Positions 44,638 through 54,012 of a DNA stretch of 64,000 nucleotides are shown here, in pieces. The DNA comes from CAYWCV01 sp964629885 (lineage in GTDB: Bacteria; Bacteroidota; Rhodothermia; Balneolales; CAYWCV01), in the NCBI GenBank assembly GCA_964629885.1, contig CAZVRJ010000003.1:1-64000 (forward strand). The letters run 5' to 3'. The translations under genes were made by a program, and so were the position numbers. The first letter of the stretch is position 1. The number at the start of each line of letters is the position of its first letter. Under the pieces are notes generated by a model. That model did no database searches. It was given only the letters and a program-made list of their open reading frames with translations, and was not told the DNA's origin.

Positions 44638-44995
44638 GAGTGGACTGTAACCACCCTAAAATAAAAACGGCGCTTGGATTTCACCCCAAGCGCCGTATGT
44701 TAACTTACTGAACTGCGAATTGTGTCAAACAATGCATAGGTAATATAAGCAGTTTTTGGCCATTTTGGTATTAAAAAGTGAAAAAATTGTAAGTAAAACG
44801 TCAAAATATTTAACAATTGCTCAAAAAGGGCACCCCTAACAATAGCATGTTTATTGTGATTTGAACATCCGTTATCAATACCCCTTTTTAGGGGATATTG
44901 GTTGGTGAACTATCCCTTTAAAATTATAGATCGCAGGGTACATAATTATCATTTAACTTGCTGTGTGATAACTCGACACCAATTTTCGACCGCAT
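44638..44995. other. Gene-free region between pbpC and the S9 peptidase gene
   Basis: This 358-base AT-rich gap is the longest without a gene. It holds a strong hairpin near pbpC (listed separately), AT-rich DNA, a CCCCT-TTTT-AGGGG stem near 44880-44893, and a weak promoter-like TTG-N20-AATTTTCG just before the peptidase ATG. I see no tRNA-like fold, no convincing small gene and no repeats of mobile elements. A minus-strand small RNA is possible. Confidence 0.6.
44658..44696 (-). terminator. Strong hairpin with minus-strand T-run downstream of pbpC
   Basis: ACGGCGCTTGG (44667-44677) and CCAAGCGCCGT (44686-44696) make a perfect 11-bp GC-rich stem with an 8-base loop. Read on the minus strand it is followed by TTTTTATTTTA, a textbook terminator; read on the plus strand there is no T-run. 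No minus-strand gene precedes it, so it either blocks antisense transcription into pbpC or ends an unseen small RNA. It could still stabilise the pbpC 3' end. Confidence 0.7.
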
Positions 44996-47104
44996 ATGAA
45001 ACGAATGTTGCTAATTTCTTCAGTGATCCTAACCAGCCACTGCACCTCATCGCCCGAAATGCCAAAACCAACTCCTCCTGTCGCTAATCAAGTCCCTCAC
45101 GAGTTGACGATCCACGGGAATACCCGAATCGACCCCTTCTTTTGGATGAACGAGAGGGAAAACCCAGATGTGACGACATACCTAGAGGCTGAAAACGATT
45201 ACCTAAGAGCATCGCTTGCCCATACGGAGCAACTTCAGGAGCGTCTTTTCGAAGAAATGAAGGGGCGAATTCAAGAGACAGATGAGTCGGTCCCGTATTT
45301 TAAAAATGGATACTTCTATTACAGCAAGTTTGTTCAGGGAAGCGAGTATCCAATTAATTGTCGGCGCAAGGGATCGATGGATGCCCCTGAGGAAGTGATA
45401 CTCGACGTCAATGAACTTGCCAAGAATCACGACTATTATAATGTCGGTCTTATGCAGGTAAGTCCTGACAATAGAATATTGGCCTATGCAGCCGATACGT
45501 TGGGCAGGTACATCATGAACCTGTCGTTTAAAAACCTAGAAACAGGCGAGACATACCCGTACACAGTAGCTAACATTACAACCGTGGCGTGGGCGAACGA
45601 CAATCAGATGGTATTTTATGGCAGTAAAGACCTCCAAACACTTCGCGCAGACAGAATTTTCCGCCATAAACTTGGTGATCCTGCAGCCGATGAGCAAGCC
45701 TATTTCGAAGAAGACGACAGTTTCAGCACGTATGTTAGCAGAAGCAAGTCGGGCGAGTTCATCTCTATAGCCATTCACAGTACCGTTTCGTCAGAATACC
45801 GTCTGATCGATAGTAACCTTCCAAACAGAGAGCCTCGTGTTTTCCAACCAAGAGAGCGAGACCATCTTTACTACGTCGACCATAAGGGAGACTCCTTTTA
45901 CGTGCTCACCAACTTGAATGCCACAAACTTCAAGCTTGTCACAACCCCGCGCAATGCAACTGCCAAACAGAACTGGCGGGACCTAATTTCACATCGCGAC
46001 GATGTGCTGGTGGAATCCTTCAATCTATTCAGTAATCATCTTGTTGTGCAGGAGCGGAGCCAAGGGTTAAATCGACTTCGCATCATCAACCAAACCACCG
46101 GTGATGATCGGTACATCGACTTCGGCGAACCAACCTATTTTGCAGGTCTAGGTACGAATCCAGAGTTTAACACAACCACGGTTCGATACGTCTACGAATC
46201 GCTCACTACACCAGCGAGCACATTCGATTATGATATGGACTCGCACTCGGGTACTCTAATGAAGCAACAACCCGTTTTAGGAGGGTTCGACAAGGACAAT
46301 TATGTATCGGAACGCGTCTGGGCCACTGCCGACGATGGCTCGCAAGTGCCTATATCACTTGTGTATAGAAAAGGTTTGACGAAAGATGGAAGCAATCCCA
46401 CCTACCTAACCGGATACGGGTCATACGGGTCCTCCTACGATGCTTATTTCAGTTCCTCAAGGCTCAGCTTGCTCGACAGGGGATTCATTTTCGCTATTGC
46501 ACATATACGCGGTGGACAAGAAATGGGTCGAAAATGGTATGAAGATGGAAAGCTGTTGAAGAAGATGAACACGTTCACCGACTTTATCAACGCGGCCGAA
46601 CATTTGATAAGCCAAGGCTACACCTCCAGCGACAAACTGTTTGCAGAAGGTGCCAGCGCTGGTGGACTACTAATGGGTGCCGTGGTAAACAGTCGTCCAG
46701 AGCTGTTCAAAGGAATGATCATAGGTGTACCGTTTGTCGATGTGATGACAACCATGCTCGACGAAACCATCCCGCTCACCACAGTAGAATACGATGAATG
46801 GGGAAATCCCAACGATCCAACATTCTACAATTACATGATCCAATACTCTCCATACGACAATATTAAAGCCCAGGATTATCCGGCAATGCTGGTTACTACA
46901 GCGTTTCATGATTCGCAGGTGCAGTATTGGGAGCCAGCAAAATGGGTGGCCAAACTTCGGACAATGAAAACCGACAGCAACCCACTGTATATGCACACGG
47001 AGATGGCGGCAAGTCATGGAGGCAAATCAGGACGATTTGAGTCTCTACGTCTTACAGCGCTGGAATATGCATTCATTTTCGACCAGCTCGGAATAACGCG
47101 GTAG
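44996..47104 (+). CDS. Oligopeptidase B-like S9 prolyl oligopeptidase, probable lipoprotein
   Basis: The 702-residue serine peptidase has a seven-bladed propeller domain (about residues 70-420) and an alpha/beta-hydrolase domain at the C-terminus. The N-terminal pattern DPFFWMNERENPDVTTYLEAEN and the nucleophile motif LFAEGASAGGLLMGAVVNSR (Ser) identify the oligopeptidase B branch. The acid is expected in FHDSQVQYWEPAKW and the histidine in AASHGGKSGRFES. Oligopeptidase B cuts small peptides after Arg or Lys. Residues 1-16 (LLISSVILTSHC) read as a lipoprotein signal, so this copy is probably anchored in the periplasm, whereas classical PtrB is cytosolic. It is convergent with the FAD oxidoreductase gene, 28 bases apart. 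Confidence 0.92.
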   Translation: MKRMLLISSVILTSHCTSSPEMPKPTPPVANQVPHELTIHGNTRIDPFFWMNERENPDVTTYLEAENDYLRASLAHTEQLQERLFEEMKGRIQETDESVPYFKNGYFYYSKFVQGSEYPINCRRKGSMDAPEEVILDVNELAKNHDYYNVGLMQVSPDNRILAYAADTLGRYIMNLSFKNLETGETYPYTVANITTVAWANDNQMVFYGSKDLQTLRADRIFRHKLGDPAADEQAYFEEDDSFSTYVSRSKSGEFISIAIHSTVSSEYRLIDSNLPNREPRVFQPRERDHLYYVDHKGDSFYVLTNLNATNFKLVTTPRNATAKQNWRDLISHRDDVLVESFNLFSNHLVVQERSQGLNRLRIINQTTGDDRYIDFGEPTYFAGLGTNPEFNTTTVRYVYESLTTPASTFDYDMDSHSGTLMKQQPVLGGFDKDNYVSERVWATADDGSQVPISLVYRKGLTKDGSNPTYLTGYGSYGSSYDAYFSSSRLSLLDRGFIFAIAHIRGGQEMGRKWYEDGKLLKKMNTFTDFINAAEHLISQGYTSSDKLFAEGASAGGLLMGAVVNSRPELFKGMIIGVPFVDVMTTMLDETIPLTTVEYDEWGNPNDPTFYNYMIQYSPYDNIKAQDYPAMLVTTAFHDSQVQYWEPAKWVAKLRTMKTDSNPLYMHTEMAASHGGKSGRFESLRLTALEYAFIFDQLGITR

Positions 47105-47132
47105 AATGATAGCTATCTATCTTTGGTCGGTC

Positions 47133-48242
47133 TCACAAAGCGCTGAGGCCGATCAAAGAGGATGCTTCCTTGCCAAGACCCATTCCCATGGCCACACCCA
47201 TACCGCCTAATCCGGCAGCAATGTACCAACGTGGACCAAGTTGTTTTAAGATTGGGTTCTTAGTTTCTGCAAAACCCATGATTCCACTCCATTCGTAGTC
47301 GATCTCCCACCCTTTCGGAATAGACAATACCTCGTCGGCAAAGTTGAGCAATCGCTTTTTGATACGTTCGTTTGTACCAAATTCGTCAGTTGTTTCACCG
47401 TCAAAGTCAACGTTTCTGGCACCACCGAGCAATATTCGATCCTCTAGGTTTCGAAAATAGATATAGCCCTTATCGTAATGGTACACTCCACGCCATGGAT
47501 GTCCCGGAATTGGTTTTGTGACCATCACATACCCACGAGCAGGTTTAATCTTCAGTTCTGGTAAGAAACGTGCACTGAATCCATTCGTGGCAAAAAGAAT
47601 ATTCCTGAACGATAGCTCGATACCGTCGGCAACCCAAGCCCGATCATCAGAAAAATCAACCAATGGAGTATTAAATCGTATCTCTACTCCTGCATCCAAG
47701 GCCTTTCCAATCAAGTTGGACATCATTTCGCCCGTATGAATCGATCCTTCAAGGCGGTTTTTGATGGCCGGATATGGTCCACATTGATCTGGAGAGTACA
47801 CATTTCGCTGCGACAACACCTCACTCAGCCACTCGTTGAACATGGGCAACTTAGAGATGGCCTCTTCATATTCGGCGTTATCATTAAAAATTTCATAACC
47901 TCCGGTAGCCTCAAATCGGATGTTTGCGGCACCCAATTCGTGACGCAGTAGCTCCAAGCCTCGATAGCGGCGAACGACACGCGCTTTAACTTCAGATTCT
48001 GGTTCAGTTTTAAGATCATCAAGTAATTCGGTGATACTTCCAAAACATGCGAAACCTGCATTTCTTGTGCTAGCCCCCTCCGGGTAGTACCCACGCTCCA
48101 GAACTAAAACACGAGCATTTTTCCTCGATCGCTTATAGAAATAGGCCGATGATAGACCCACGATCCCTGCCCCAACAACTATGAGGTCATAACTTGCGTC
48201 AAAGCTAGCCTTCTCCCAAAATGAAAGATTTTTTGATATCAT
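47133..48242 (-). CDS. FAD-dependent amino acid/amine oxidoreductase (DAO family)
   Basis: The 369-residue protein has an N-terminal FAD-binding motif DLIVVGAGIVGLSSAYFYKR with acidic end VLVLERGYYPEGASTRNAGF, and the C-terminal GGMGVAMGMG typical of the glycine oxidase/D-amino-acid oxidase family (relatives include PuuB and GlyOx-like enzymes). The Ser-Thr-Arg-Asn-Ala-Gly segment after the first strand is where many of these proteins bind FAD near the isoalloxazine. It probably oxidises a primary or secondary amine or amino acid in the cytosol. The substrate cannot be named. It stands alone, divergent from cdd with 46 bases between starts, so the two may share a regulatory region. Confidence 0.88.
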   Translation of the reverse strand: MISKNLSFWEKASFDASYDLIVVGAGIVGLSSAYFYKRSRKNARVLVLERGYYPEGASTRNAGFACFGSITELLDDLKTEPESEVKARVVRRYRGLELLRHELGAANIRFEATGGYEIFNDNAEYEEAISKLPMFNEWLSEVLSQRNVYSPDQCGPYPAIKNRLEGSIHTGEMMSNLIGKALDAGVEIRFNTPLVDFSDDRAWVADGIELSFRNILFATNGFSARFLPELKIKPARGYVMVTKPIPGHPWRGVYHYDKGYIYFRNLEDRILLGGARNVDFDGETTDEFGTNERIKKRLLNFADEVLSIPKGWEIDYEWSGIMGFAETKNPILKQLGPRWYIAAGLGGMGVAMGMGLGKEASSLIGLSAL

Positions 48243-48288
48243 ATTTAGCGATCTTCAGTAAATGTGTAATACAACAGATTAATACCGA

Positions 48289-48783
48289 ATGGGTACCATG
48301 AAAATTGAATCCGTCAAGATACAAATTGCAGAAGATGAATCTGCAAGTTACATCGATCAAAGTGCCGAACGATTAATTGAGTCGGCTATCGAAGCCTCCG
48401 ACAATGCATATGCAGTTTACTCAGGGTTCAAGGTTGGGGCAGCTGTGCTGCTCGAAAATGGTGTTGTAGTAACGGGAAACAATCAGGAAAATGCGGCATA
48501 TCCATCCGGTATGTGCGCTGAGAGAGTTGCCATTTTTCATGCAAATGCATCTTTCCCAGACCAAAAAGTGATGGCGATTGCCATTTCGGCCAAGCACAAC
48601 GGAAAAATCACTTCCATTGCAATTCCTCCATGTGGCTCATGCCGTCAAGTTCTGCTCGAGACGGAACGCCGTTTCAACAATGACATCCACGTATATATGC
48701 ACGGGTCAGAGAAGGTGATCCATGTCGGTTCTGCTGCAGAGTTGCTTCCCTTGGCTTTCGACAGTTCATTTCTAATATCATAG
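48289..48783 (+). CDS. cdd: Cytidine deaminase
   Basis: The 164-residue zinc enzyme converts cytidine or deoxycytidine to the uridine form in pyrimidine salvage. The catalytic motifs are GMCAERVAIFHA (Cys ligand, Glu) and PPCGSCRQVLLE (two Cys ligands). The substrate-binding VYSGFKVGAAVLLENGVVVTGNNQENAAYPSG precedes them. It is about 30 residues longer than the Bacillus tetramer type owing to an N-terminal extension, as in other Bacteroidota. Two ATGs (48289 and 48298) are both possible starts. The gene ends 11 bases before the next plus-strand gene, so they probably share a transcript although the functions look unrelated. Confidence 0.95.
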   Translation: MGTMKIESVKIQIAEDESASYIDQSAERLIESAIEASDNAYAVYSGFKVGAAVLLENGVVVTGNNQENAAYPSGMCAERVAIFHANASFPDQKVMAIAISAKHNGKITSIAIPPCGSCRQVLLETERRFNNDIHVYMHGSEKVIHVGSAAELLPLAFDSSFLIS

Positions 48784-48794
48784 TTCATTTCTTT

Positions 48795-51386
48795 ATGATC
48801 CGTCTTGCATTAGTTGCAAGTGCGATTGCATTCATTGCACTTACAACGGCCGTATCAGGTCAAAATCGACAGGTTGATTTCCAGTGGGCACCTGCAACAT
48901 ACTTCACCGTTGTAGGCCTACCCGACGATTGGCAAAAGACGATGGTAACAGAGAATGGATCTTTAGCTTACGATTTTGGACCAGGTCCATACGCACGCAA
49001 TCTTACAAGTGTGCACTTTGCACTTAGCGGAAGGTCACTTACAGTTGATAGTCAACGATTGCCAAACGGAAAAACGCCCATTGTTAAAACACTACTTGTT
49101 GCCCCTGACGCTGAACTTCGCTTGACATCATTTTCCGTTATCCCAGAAAACTACACGAGCCCAAAACCGAGTAGCCGCTTGAACGGCATGGTAAGCCGTT
49201 TCGACGGACTAAACGGCGCTAGGGGCTGGGTAAGACCTTCATCGGATCTGGATCCCGCTTTTGCAAACGTCGCATGGGGTACAAACAGAGCCATCCGCTA
49301 CCAAGTTGACGTGGATCGAGGCCAAAGCTACAAGGTCGCAACCGGTTTTTTAGAGGGATGGAAGTCAACTACTGGAGCCCGTCCTATCGAAATTCACATC
49401 GAGGGCAGTGAACCACGTACGATTGATCCACTTGCCGATGGCATCAAAGGCAAGGCTTATGTCCATGTAATGGATGGCATCGACATCAACAACGACGGCA
49501 AAATAAACATCGAGATACATCCTTCCGCAACTGGACCCGATCCAAATACCATCCTCAGTGTATTCTGGGTTTTTCCTGCGCAGTTTAATGGGCAACCTGA
49601 GGCAATCGCAACCGGGGCGCATAACCACGAGGCACTTGTCTATTTTGATTGCGGCCTCGATTCGGAGTTGGCGGCCCCATCGGTGCGTCACGATATTATT
49701 CAGGCCCAGCTAATTTCAGGTCAAGCCCAACTTGAGTTACGAATTTCTACTAACAGACATCTTCAATGGGATGAAGGCTCACGCACAATCAGTAGCCAGC
49801 AACTGCCTTTCATTACATTGAGCCATGCACCGGTTTCTGTTACTCGTTCAGATAGAGATTGGGTTCTTACCCTACCCGTTGGTGTTAGCGAGGTGTATGC
49901 TGTTGTAACCCACGGTTCATTGGAATTGAATCGCCCGTTATCCAATATCGACGTCGATCAAGAATTGAGTCGTGCTTTGTCATACTGGGAATCAAATGCC
50001 ATCGTGCCTCAAAACGTCATTCAAGTTCCCGATCCAGCCATTCAATTCCTAGCCGATGCATCGCTCCGAAACATGTATCAAGTTCGCGATTTTGTGAACG
50101 GAAAAATGCAGTTTCAGCCAGGTCCAAGTGTGTACAGAGGGCTTTGGGTTACCGATTTCGTAAATGGAGCGGCACTGGCCACAGGCGACACTGCATCGGT
50201 ACGTATCTACGCCGAGGCTGTACTTGGTATGCCAACTGAAGATGGCCACTTCCGTGCGATGGTGCCCAACCTCTCGTTCTATGAAAACCCAACATTCCTG
50301 ACAGCATCGTTTTACTATGCACGATCGACTGGTAACCTAGCATGGCTAGCCAAGCATTGGCCAACATTGGAGCAAGGCATGGAATGGATGATGCGCCAAC
50401 GAGAATCTACCTTAAAGAATCCTGATACACCGAACTTTGGACTCTTACCAGCTGGGTTTGTTGATGGCGGCATCTCTGAACTTAATGCCGATTATGGTAG
50501 CGCATTGTGGACGCTCACTGCCATTGAATACGGCGTTCACGCTGCCCGTTCAATCGGTCATGACACGCAGGCAGCAAAATGGCAAGGCGTTTTCGACGAT
50601 ATGCTGGCGTCGTTGATCGTTGCCATGGAACGCGATCTGCAATATACTGAAAACGGTCTTAAGTTCTTGCCGACGGTAGTAGGTGCAAAGAACCCGAAAG
50701 TACCTCAACTTGGATCCTACGGTTTTATCTGGCCCGCTAAGTTCAGCCATTTCATGCACGACAAGTCAACCTTACTTGGGTCAGTCATGGATATCTATTT
50801 GAACTATTACGAGAGCCAATTGATGCATGGCCTGTTTTCTGGTACAGGCTGGTTGTCCGACGGACTCTGGCATTGGCTCAGTGCCATGCACGGATCAGTC
50901 CAGCTCGAGCATGGATGGAGAGATAAAGCCATAGGCACCCTTTATGCCTTGTCGAATCATGCGAGCCCTACTGGTGTATGGGTCGAAGAGCAACTCCCAG
51001 CCCATCTTGGAAACCGAACAACAGGCGATGTTTCAAACGCCCAATCGAGTGCTGCCTATTACATGTTCGTACGCGACATGATTGCTTACGAAACCAAAGA
51101 TGAGATCATACTTTTCAGTGGCATCCCAAAACACTGGCTCGAGCCCGGCAATTCAACCAAACTCCTGAATTCACAAACGCTTTTTGGACCTCTGTTTGTC
51201 AACATAGAGACTACACCCGATGGTCAAACCATGACCGTTACTATCGACGCCACCAAAATGGAACAGTCGATTGGTAGAATCATCATCGACCCAAAAGTGA
51301 TACGAGAAGCTGGTTTTAAAGTAAACGACAGCTTGCCAACTGTTCAATTTGGAAACTCACTTCAGTACAACTTTCTAAAAGAGTAG
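48795..51386 (+). CDS. Exported six-hairpin glycosidase-like protein, family unassigned
   Basis: The 863-residue protein has a signal peptide (RLALVASAIAFIALTTAVSG). The first 400 residues are beta-rich, and the second half is helical with repeated aromatic hairpins (VTDFVNGAALATGDTASVR, WPTLEQGMEWMMRQRES, YGSALWTLTAIEYGVHAAR, HWLSAMHGSVQLEHGWRD), the look of an (alpha/alpha)6 barrel used by many glycoside hydrolases such as the rhamnosidase or trehalase-like groups. A short beta C-terminal part follows. I cannot place it in a GH family, and candidate acids (PSVYRGLWVTDFVNG, FGLLPAGFVDGG) are only guesses. It lies 11 bases after cdd. It is probably secreted to the periplasm, acting on a host or algal glycan. 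Confidence 0.75.
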   Translation: MIRLALVASAIAFIALTTAVSGQNRQVDFQWAPATYFTVVGLPDDWQKTMVTENGSLAYDFGPGPYARNLTSVHFALSGRSLTVDSQRLPNGKTPIVKTLLVAPDAELRLTSFSVIPENYTSPKPSSRLNGMVSRFDGLNGARGWVRPSSDLDPAFANVAWGTNRAIRYQVDVDRGQSYKVATGFLEGWKSTTGARPIEIHIEGSEPRTIDPLADGIKGKAYVHVMDGIDINNDGKINIEIHPSATGPDPNTILSVFWVFPAQFNGQPEAIATGAHNHEALVYFDCGLDSELAAPSVRHDIIQAQLISGQAQLELRISTNRHLQWDEGSRTISSQQLPFITLSHAPVSVTRSDRDWVLTLPVGVSEVYAVVTHGSLELNRPLSNIDVDQELSRALSYWESNAIVPQNVIQVPDPAIQFLADASLRNMYQVRDFVNGKMQFQPGPSVYRGLWVTDFVNGAALATGDTASVRIYAEAVLGMPTEDGHFRAMVPNLSFYENPTFLTASFYYARSTGNLAWLAKHWPTLEQGMEWMMRQRESTLKNPDTPNFGLLPAGFVDGGISELNADYGSALWTLTAIEYGVHAARSIGHDTQAAKWQGVFDDMLASLIVAMERDLQYTENGLKFLPTVVGAKNPKVPQLGSYGFIWPAKFSHFMHDKSTLLGSVMDIYLNYYESQLMHGLFSGTGWLSDGLWHWLSAMHGSVQLEHGWRDKAIGTLYALSNHASPTGVWVEEQLPAHLGNRTTGDVSNAQSSAAYYMFVRDMIAYETKDEIILFSGIPKHWLEPGNSTKLLNSQTLFGPLFVNIETTPDGQTMTVTIDATKMEQSIGRIIIDPKVIREAGFKVNDSLPTVQFGNSLQYNFLKE

Positions 51387-51398
51387 CGGTCAGAACGC

Positions 51399-52502
51399 TT
51401 ATCCAAACAACTGGTCGTAGGCCTGCATAAAGCGCGTCAAATCGTCATGGCCGGGTATGCTCAGTCTGCACCAGTCGTTGTGAGGGGCAAATGGCCGGCC
51501 AGTAATGAAACCCAACGGACGAAATTTCTCCTGGTAATCGCGGGCGTCAATTCCAGTATGATACCAAACGAAATTAGTTTGGCTATCAACGACGCGCACT
51601 TCCCGTTCACGCAGAAAGCTCATTAACCTCTCCCTTTCTGTAACGGTCCCATCATTGCATCTCTTGAGCCATTCAGTGTCCTCAAGAGCTGTCATAGCCG
51701 CCCGTACGCCCACTGCAGTCACAAATGTTGTTCTAAGCTGGTTCAACTCAGCAGCCATCGCCTCACTGGCAATTCCGTACCCAATCCTGAATCCGGCGAG
51801 TCCGTATGCCTTCGACATGGTCCGGCTGATGATCATATTTGGATACTGATCCAGCCATGGAACCAAGCTCTTAAAATCAGACGCCGTTGCAAGCTCGGCA
51901 TACGCTTCATCGACAAAAACGAGGATATTTTTGGGGATACTATCAACAAAAGACAAGAGCTTGTCGTGTGAAATATGCAGCCCAGTCGGATTGGCAGGAT
52001 TGCAAATGTAGACCATGCCCGTGTCGGAGTTTATGGCAGACGACATCGCCTCCAAATTGGTTTGCATATCGCTATCGAGCGGTATCCATCGAACATTTGC
52101 ACCCAAGTGCTCACCAAATATCACTAGATTGTCGTATGTCGGACGTGGGCTGATAATGGTTCCACCCTTCCGTTGAGCCATCAAACCAGCTGTCTTTAGA
52201 ACCTCAACAGAACCATTCATCACTACTAGTTGCTCGGGTCTAACACCGATCACACCAGCTGCCATGTCGCGAAGCTCGGTAAATGCTGGACCAGGGTATT
52301 GGCTGTACTCGGCACTGTAATCCATGAACTTTTCGAAAACCTTGGGTGATGGACCATAGGGGTTTTCGTTCAGATTCATCCGGACAGGACCAGGATTGTT
52401 GTACTTATACGGTTGAGGAAAGACCTTGCTGCCGATCAACGGTAAGGCCACAGATCCCAAAAACGCTGCGCCACTAGTTTGAAGCCATTCTCGCCTGTCC
52501 AT
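51399..52502 (-). CDS. Tat-exported HisC-like class I/II aminotransferase
   Basis: From the ATG at 52502 (an earlier in-frame start at 52514 adds four residues) the N-terminus has a twin-arginine signal: MDRREWLQTSGAAFLGSVALPLIG. The rest resembles histidinol-phosphate aminotransferase: NLNENPYGPSPKV, CNPANPTGLHIS (Asn), FVDEAYAEL (Asp for the PLP pyridine nitrogen), and RTMSKAYGLAGFRIGYG with the Schiff-base lysine. PLP enzymes normally act in the cytosol, and here the Tat signal implies a folded, cofactor-loaded enzyme in the periplasm. It is not near his genes, so a role in histidine synthesis is unlikely. Similar Tat-linked paralogues exist, but their substrates are unknown. It ends 12 bases before the convergent glycosidase-like gene. 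Confidence 0.85.
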   Translation of the reverse strand: MDRREWLQTSGAAFLGSVALPLIGSKVFPQPYKYNNPGPVRMNLNENPYGPSPKVFEKFMDYSAEYSQYPGPAFTELRDMAAGVIGVRPEQLVVMNGSVEVLKTAGLMAQRKGGTIISPRPTYDNLVIFGEHLGANVRWIPLDSDMQTNLEAMSSAINSDTGMVYICNPANPTGLHISHDKLLSFVDSIPKNILVFVDEAYAELATASDFKSLVPWLDQYPNMIISRTMSKAYGLAGFRIGYGIASEAMAAELNQLRTTFVTAVGVRAAMTALEDTEWLKRCNDGTVTERERLMSFLREREVRVVDSQTNFVWYHTGIDARDYQEKFRPLGFITGRPFAPHNDWCRLSIPGHDDLTRFMQAYDQLFG

Positions 52503-52639
52503 AAAATGTAACATTAGTGATGGTTAACCGATGCCGAAGAGTATACAAAAACTTGTTCATCTTCAACTTAATTGCCTTTCCATTTCTGAACGAAATCCGT
52601 TAAACTGCGAGCTCATCGTCGTCCAACCCAATAAATGCA

Positions 52640-54007
52640 ATGTTCAGATCCATCACACTCGCTGTTATAGCAGTCTTTTTGCCGTATATCGCCTATTCAC
52701 AGACATCTCCCGATCCAAGAATTCAGCAGATGATATCCGAAATATCTGCCGATTCACTCAAATCATACGTGTACAAGCTTTCCTCCTTCGAGACACGACA
52801 CTCATTTAGTTCATACACCGACCCAAACCGTGGTATCGGTGCCGCCAGCAACTGGGTACTGTCAAAGTTTCGCGAGTGGTCGGCTGCCTCGAATGGTCGA
52901 ATGACTGCCGATCTCGATCCATTTGTGGTACCCCAGGGTGGACGTATCGCCCGTGAAATAACCATGAAGAACGTGATGGCCACGTATAAGGGATCCGATC
53001 CTAATGACAGTCGTGTATTTGTGATCAGCGGCCACATCGACACCCGTGGCTCAAATGTGATGGACAGTACCGTAACTGCGCCTGGTGCAAACGACGACGC
53101 CAGCGGCGTAGCTCTTGTGATGGAACTGGCGCGTATCATGTCGAAACGCAACTTCCCGGCTACAATCATCTTTGTTGCTGTCTCCGGCGAAGAACAGGGG
53201 CTTTTCGGTGCACACCACCTGGCTCAGCGCGCCGTAGACGAAAAGTGGAATATCGTCGCAATGCTCAACAACGACATGGTGGGCAATGCAGTATCAAGCG
53301 AAACGAACATCTTCGACAATACCCGAGTGAGGATCTTCAGTGAAACCATACCACAAATGGAATCGGATGCAGAGGCCAGAACACGGCGTCAGACTAGCGG
53401 CGAAAACGACAGCAGCAGCCGTCAGCTGGCTCGATACATTAAAGAAGTAACCGAGCAGTATGTCGATCAGCTCGAAGTGATGCTCGTTTACCGAAACGAC
53501 CGTTTTTTACGAGGCGGAGACCATACCCCATTCATGCTCAGAGGCTTCACCGCCATCCGTGTTTGCGAAATGAACGAGAATTACCTCTACCAACACCAAG
53601 ATGTGCGCATTGAGGATGGAGTTCAGTACGGCGACCTTCCTGAATTCATCGATTACGAGTACGTTCGTAAAAATGCCAGCCTAAACCTAGCCACCTTGGC
53701 AAACCTCGCTTGGGCACCTGACGAACCTGTCAACCCAATTATCGACACATCCCGACTGGGAAACACCTCGACACTGGCTTGGCAAACACCGGAGTCGGGA
53801 AACAAACCAGCCGGTTATTACGTATTGATGCGCGATACCTCAAGCCCAACTTGGCAGAAGAAGTTCTGGACCACCGACACCACCCTCACCGTACCATATT
53901 CAAAGGATAACTACTTCTTTGCTGTACAGGCAGTAAGCGAAGGTGGACATCCAAGTCTAGCCGTCTTCCCTGCACCTGGCCGAATCCCCCGTCCATCCCC
54001 AAATTGA
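52640..54007 (+). CDS. Exported M28-family metallopeptidase
   Basis: The 455-residue protein has a signal peptide (TLAVIAVFLPYIAYSQ). The M28 co-catalytic zinc site is visible: GHIDTRGSNV (His, Asp), APGANDDASGVALVMELARIM (bridging Asp), VSGEEQGLFGAHHLAQ (Glu-Glu), MLNNDMVGNAVS (Asp), and GGDHTPFMLRGFTAIRV (His). The last 100 residues form a small beta domain that may be Fn3-like (RLGNTSTLAWQTPESGNKPAGYYVLMRD). It probably acts as an aminopeptidase in the periplasm. Its TGA overlaps a TTG of the next frame, and the NTF2-like gene starts eight bases later, so the two are co-transcribed. It is divergent from the Tat aminotransferase. Confidence 0.92.
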   Translation: MFRSITLAVIAVFLPYIAYSQTSPDPRIQQMISEISADSLKSYVYKLSSFETRHSFSSYTDPNRGIGAASNWVLSKFREWSAASNGRMTADLDPFVVPQGGRIAREITMKNVMATYKGSDPNDSRVFVISGHIDTRGSNVMDSTVTAPGANDDASGVALVMELARIMSKRNFPATIIFVAVSGEEQGLFGAHHLAQRAVDEKWNIVAMLNNDMVGNAVSSETNIFDNTRVRIFSETIPQMESDAEARTRRQTSGENDSSSRQLARYIKEVTEQYVDQLEVMLVYRNDRFLRGGDHTPFMLRGFTAIRVCEMNENYLYQHQDVRIEDGVQYGDLPEFIDYEYVRKNASLNLATLANLAWAPDEPVNPIIDTSRLGNTSTLAWQTPESGNKPAGYYVLMRDTSSPTWQKKFWTTDTTLTVPYSKDNYFFAVQAVSEGGHPSLAVFPAPGRIPRPSPN

Positions 54008-54012
54008 CCCAT

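Noticed and set aside
44638..44995. tRNA or riboswitch in the long gap
   Set aside because: No cloverleaf-like arms or TTCGA-type loop; the only strong structure is the terminator-like hairpin.
48289..51386. cdd and the glycosidase-like gene as a nucleoside-degrading unit
   Set aside because: The exported barrel protein shows no nucleoside hydrolase motif, so the close spacing alone does not support a shared pathway.
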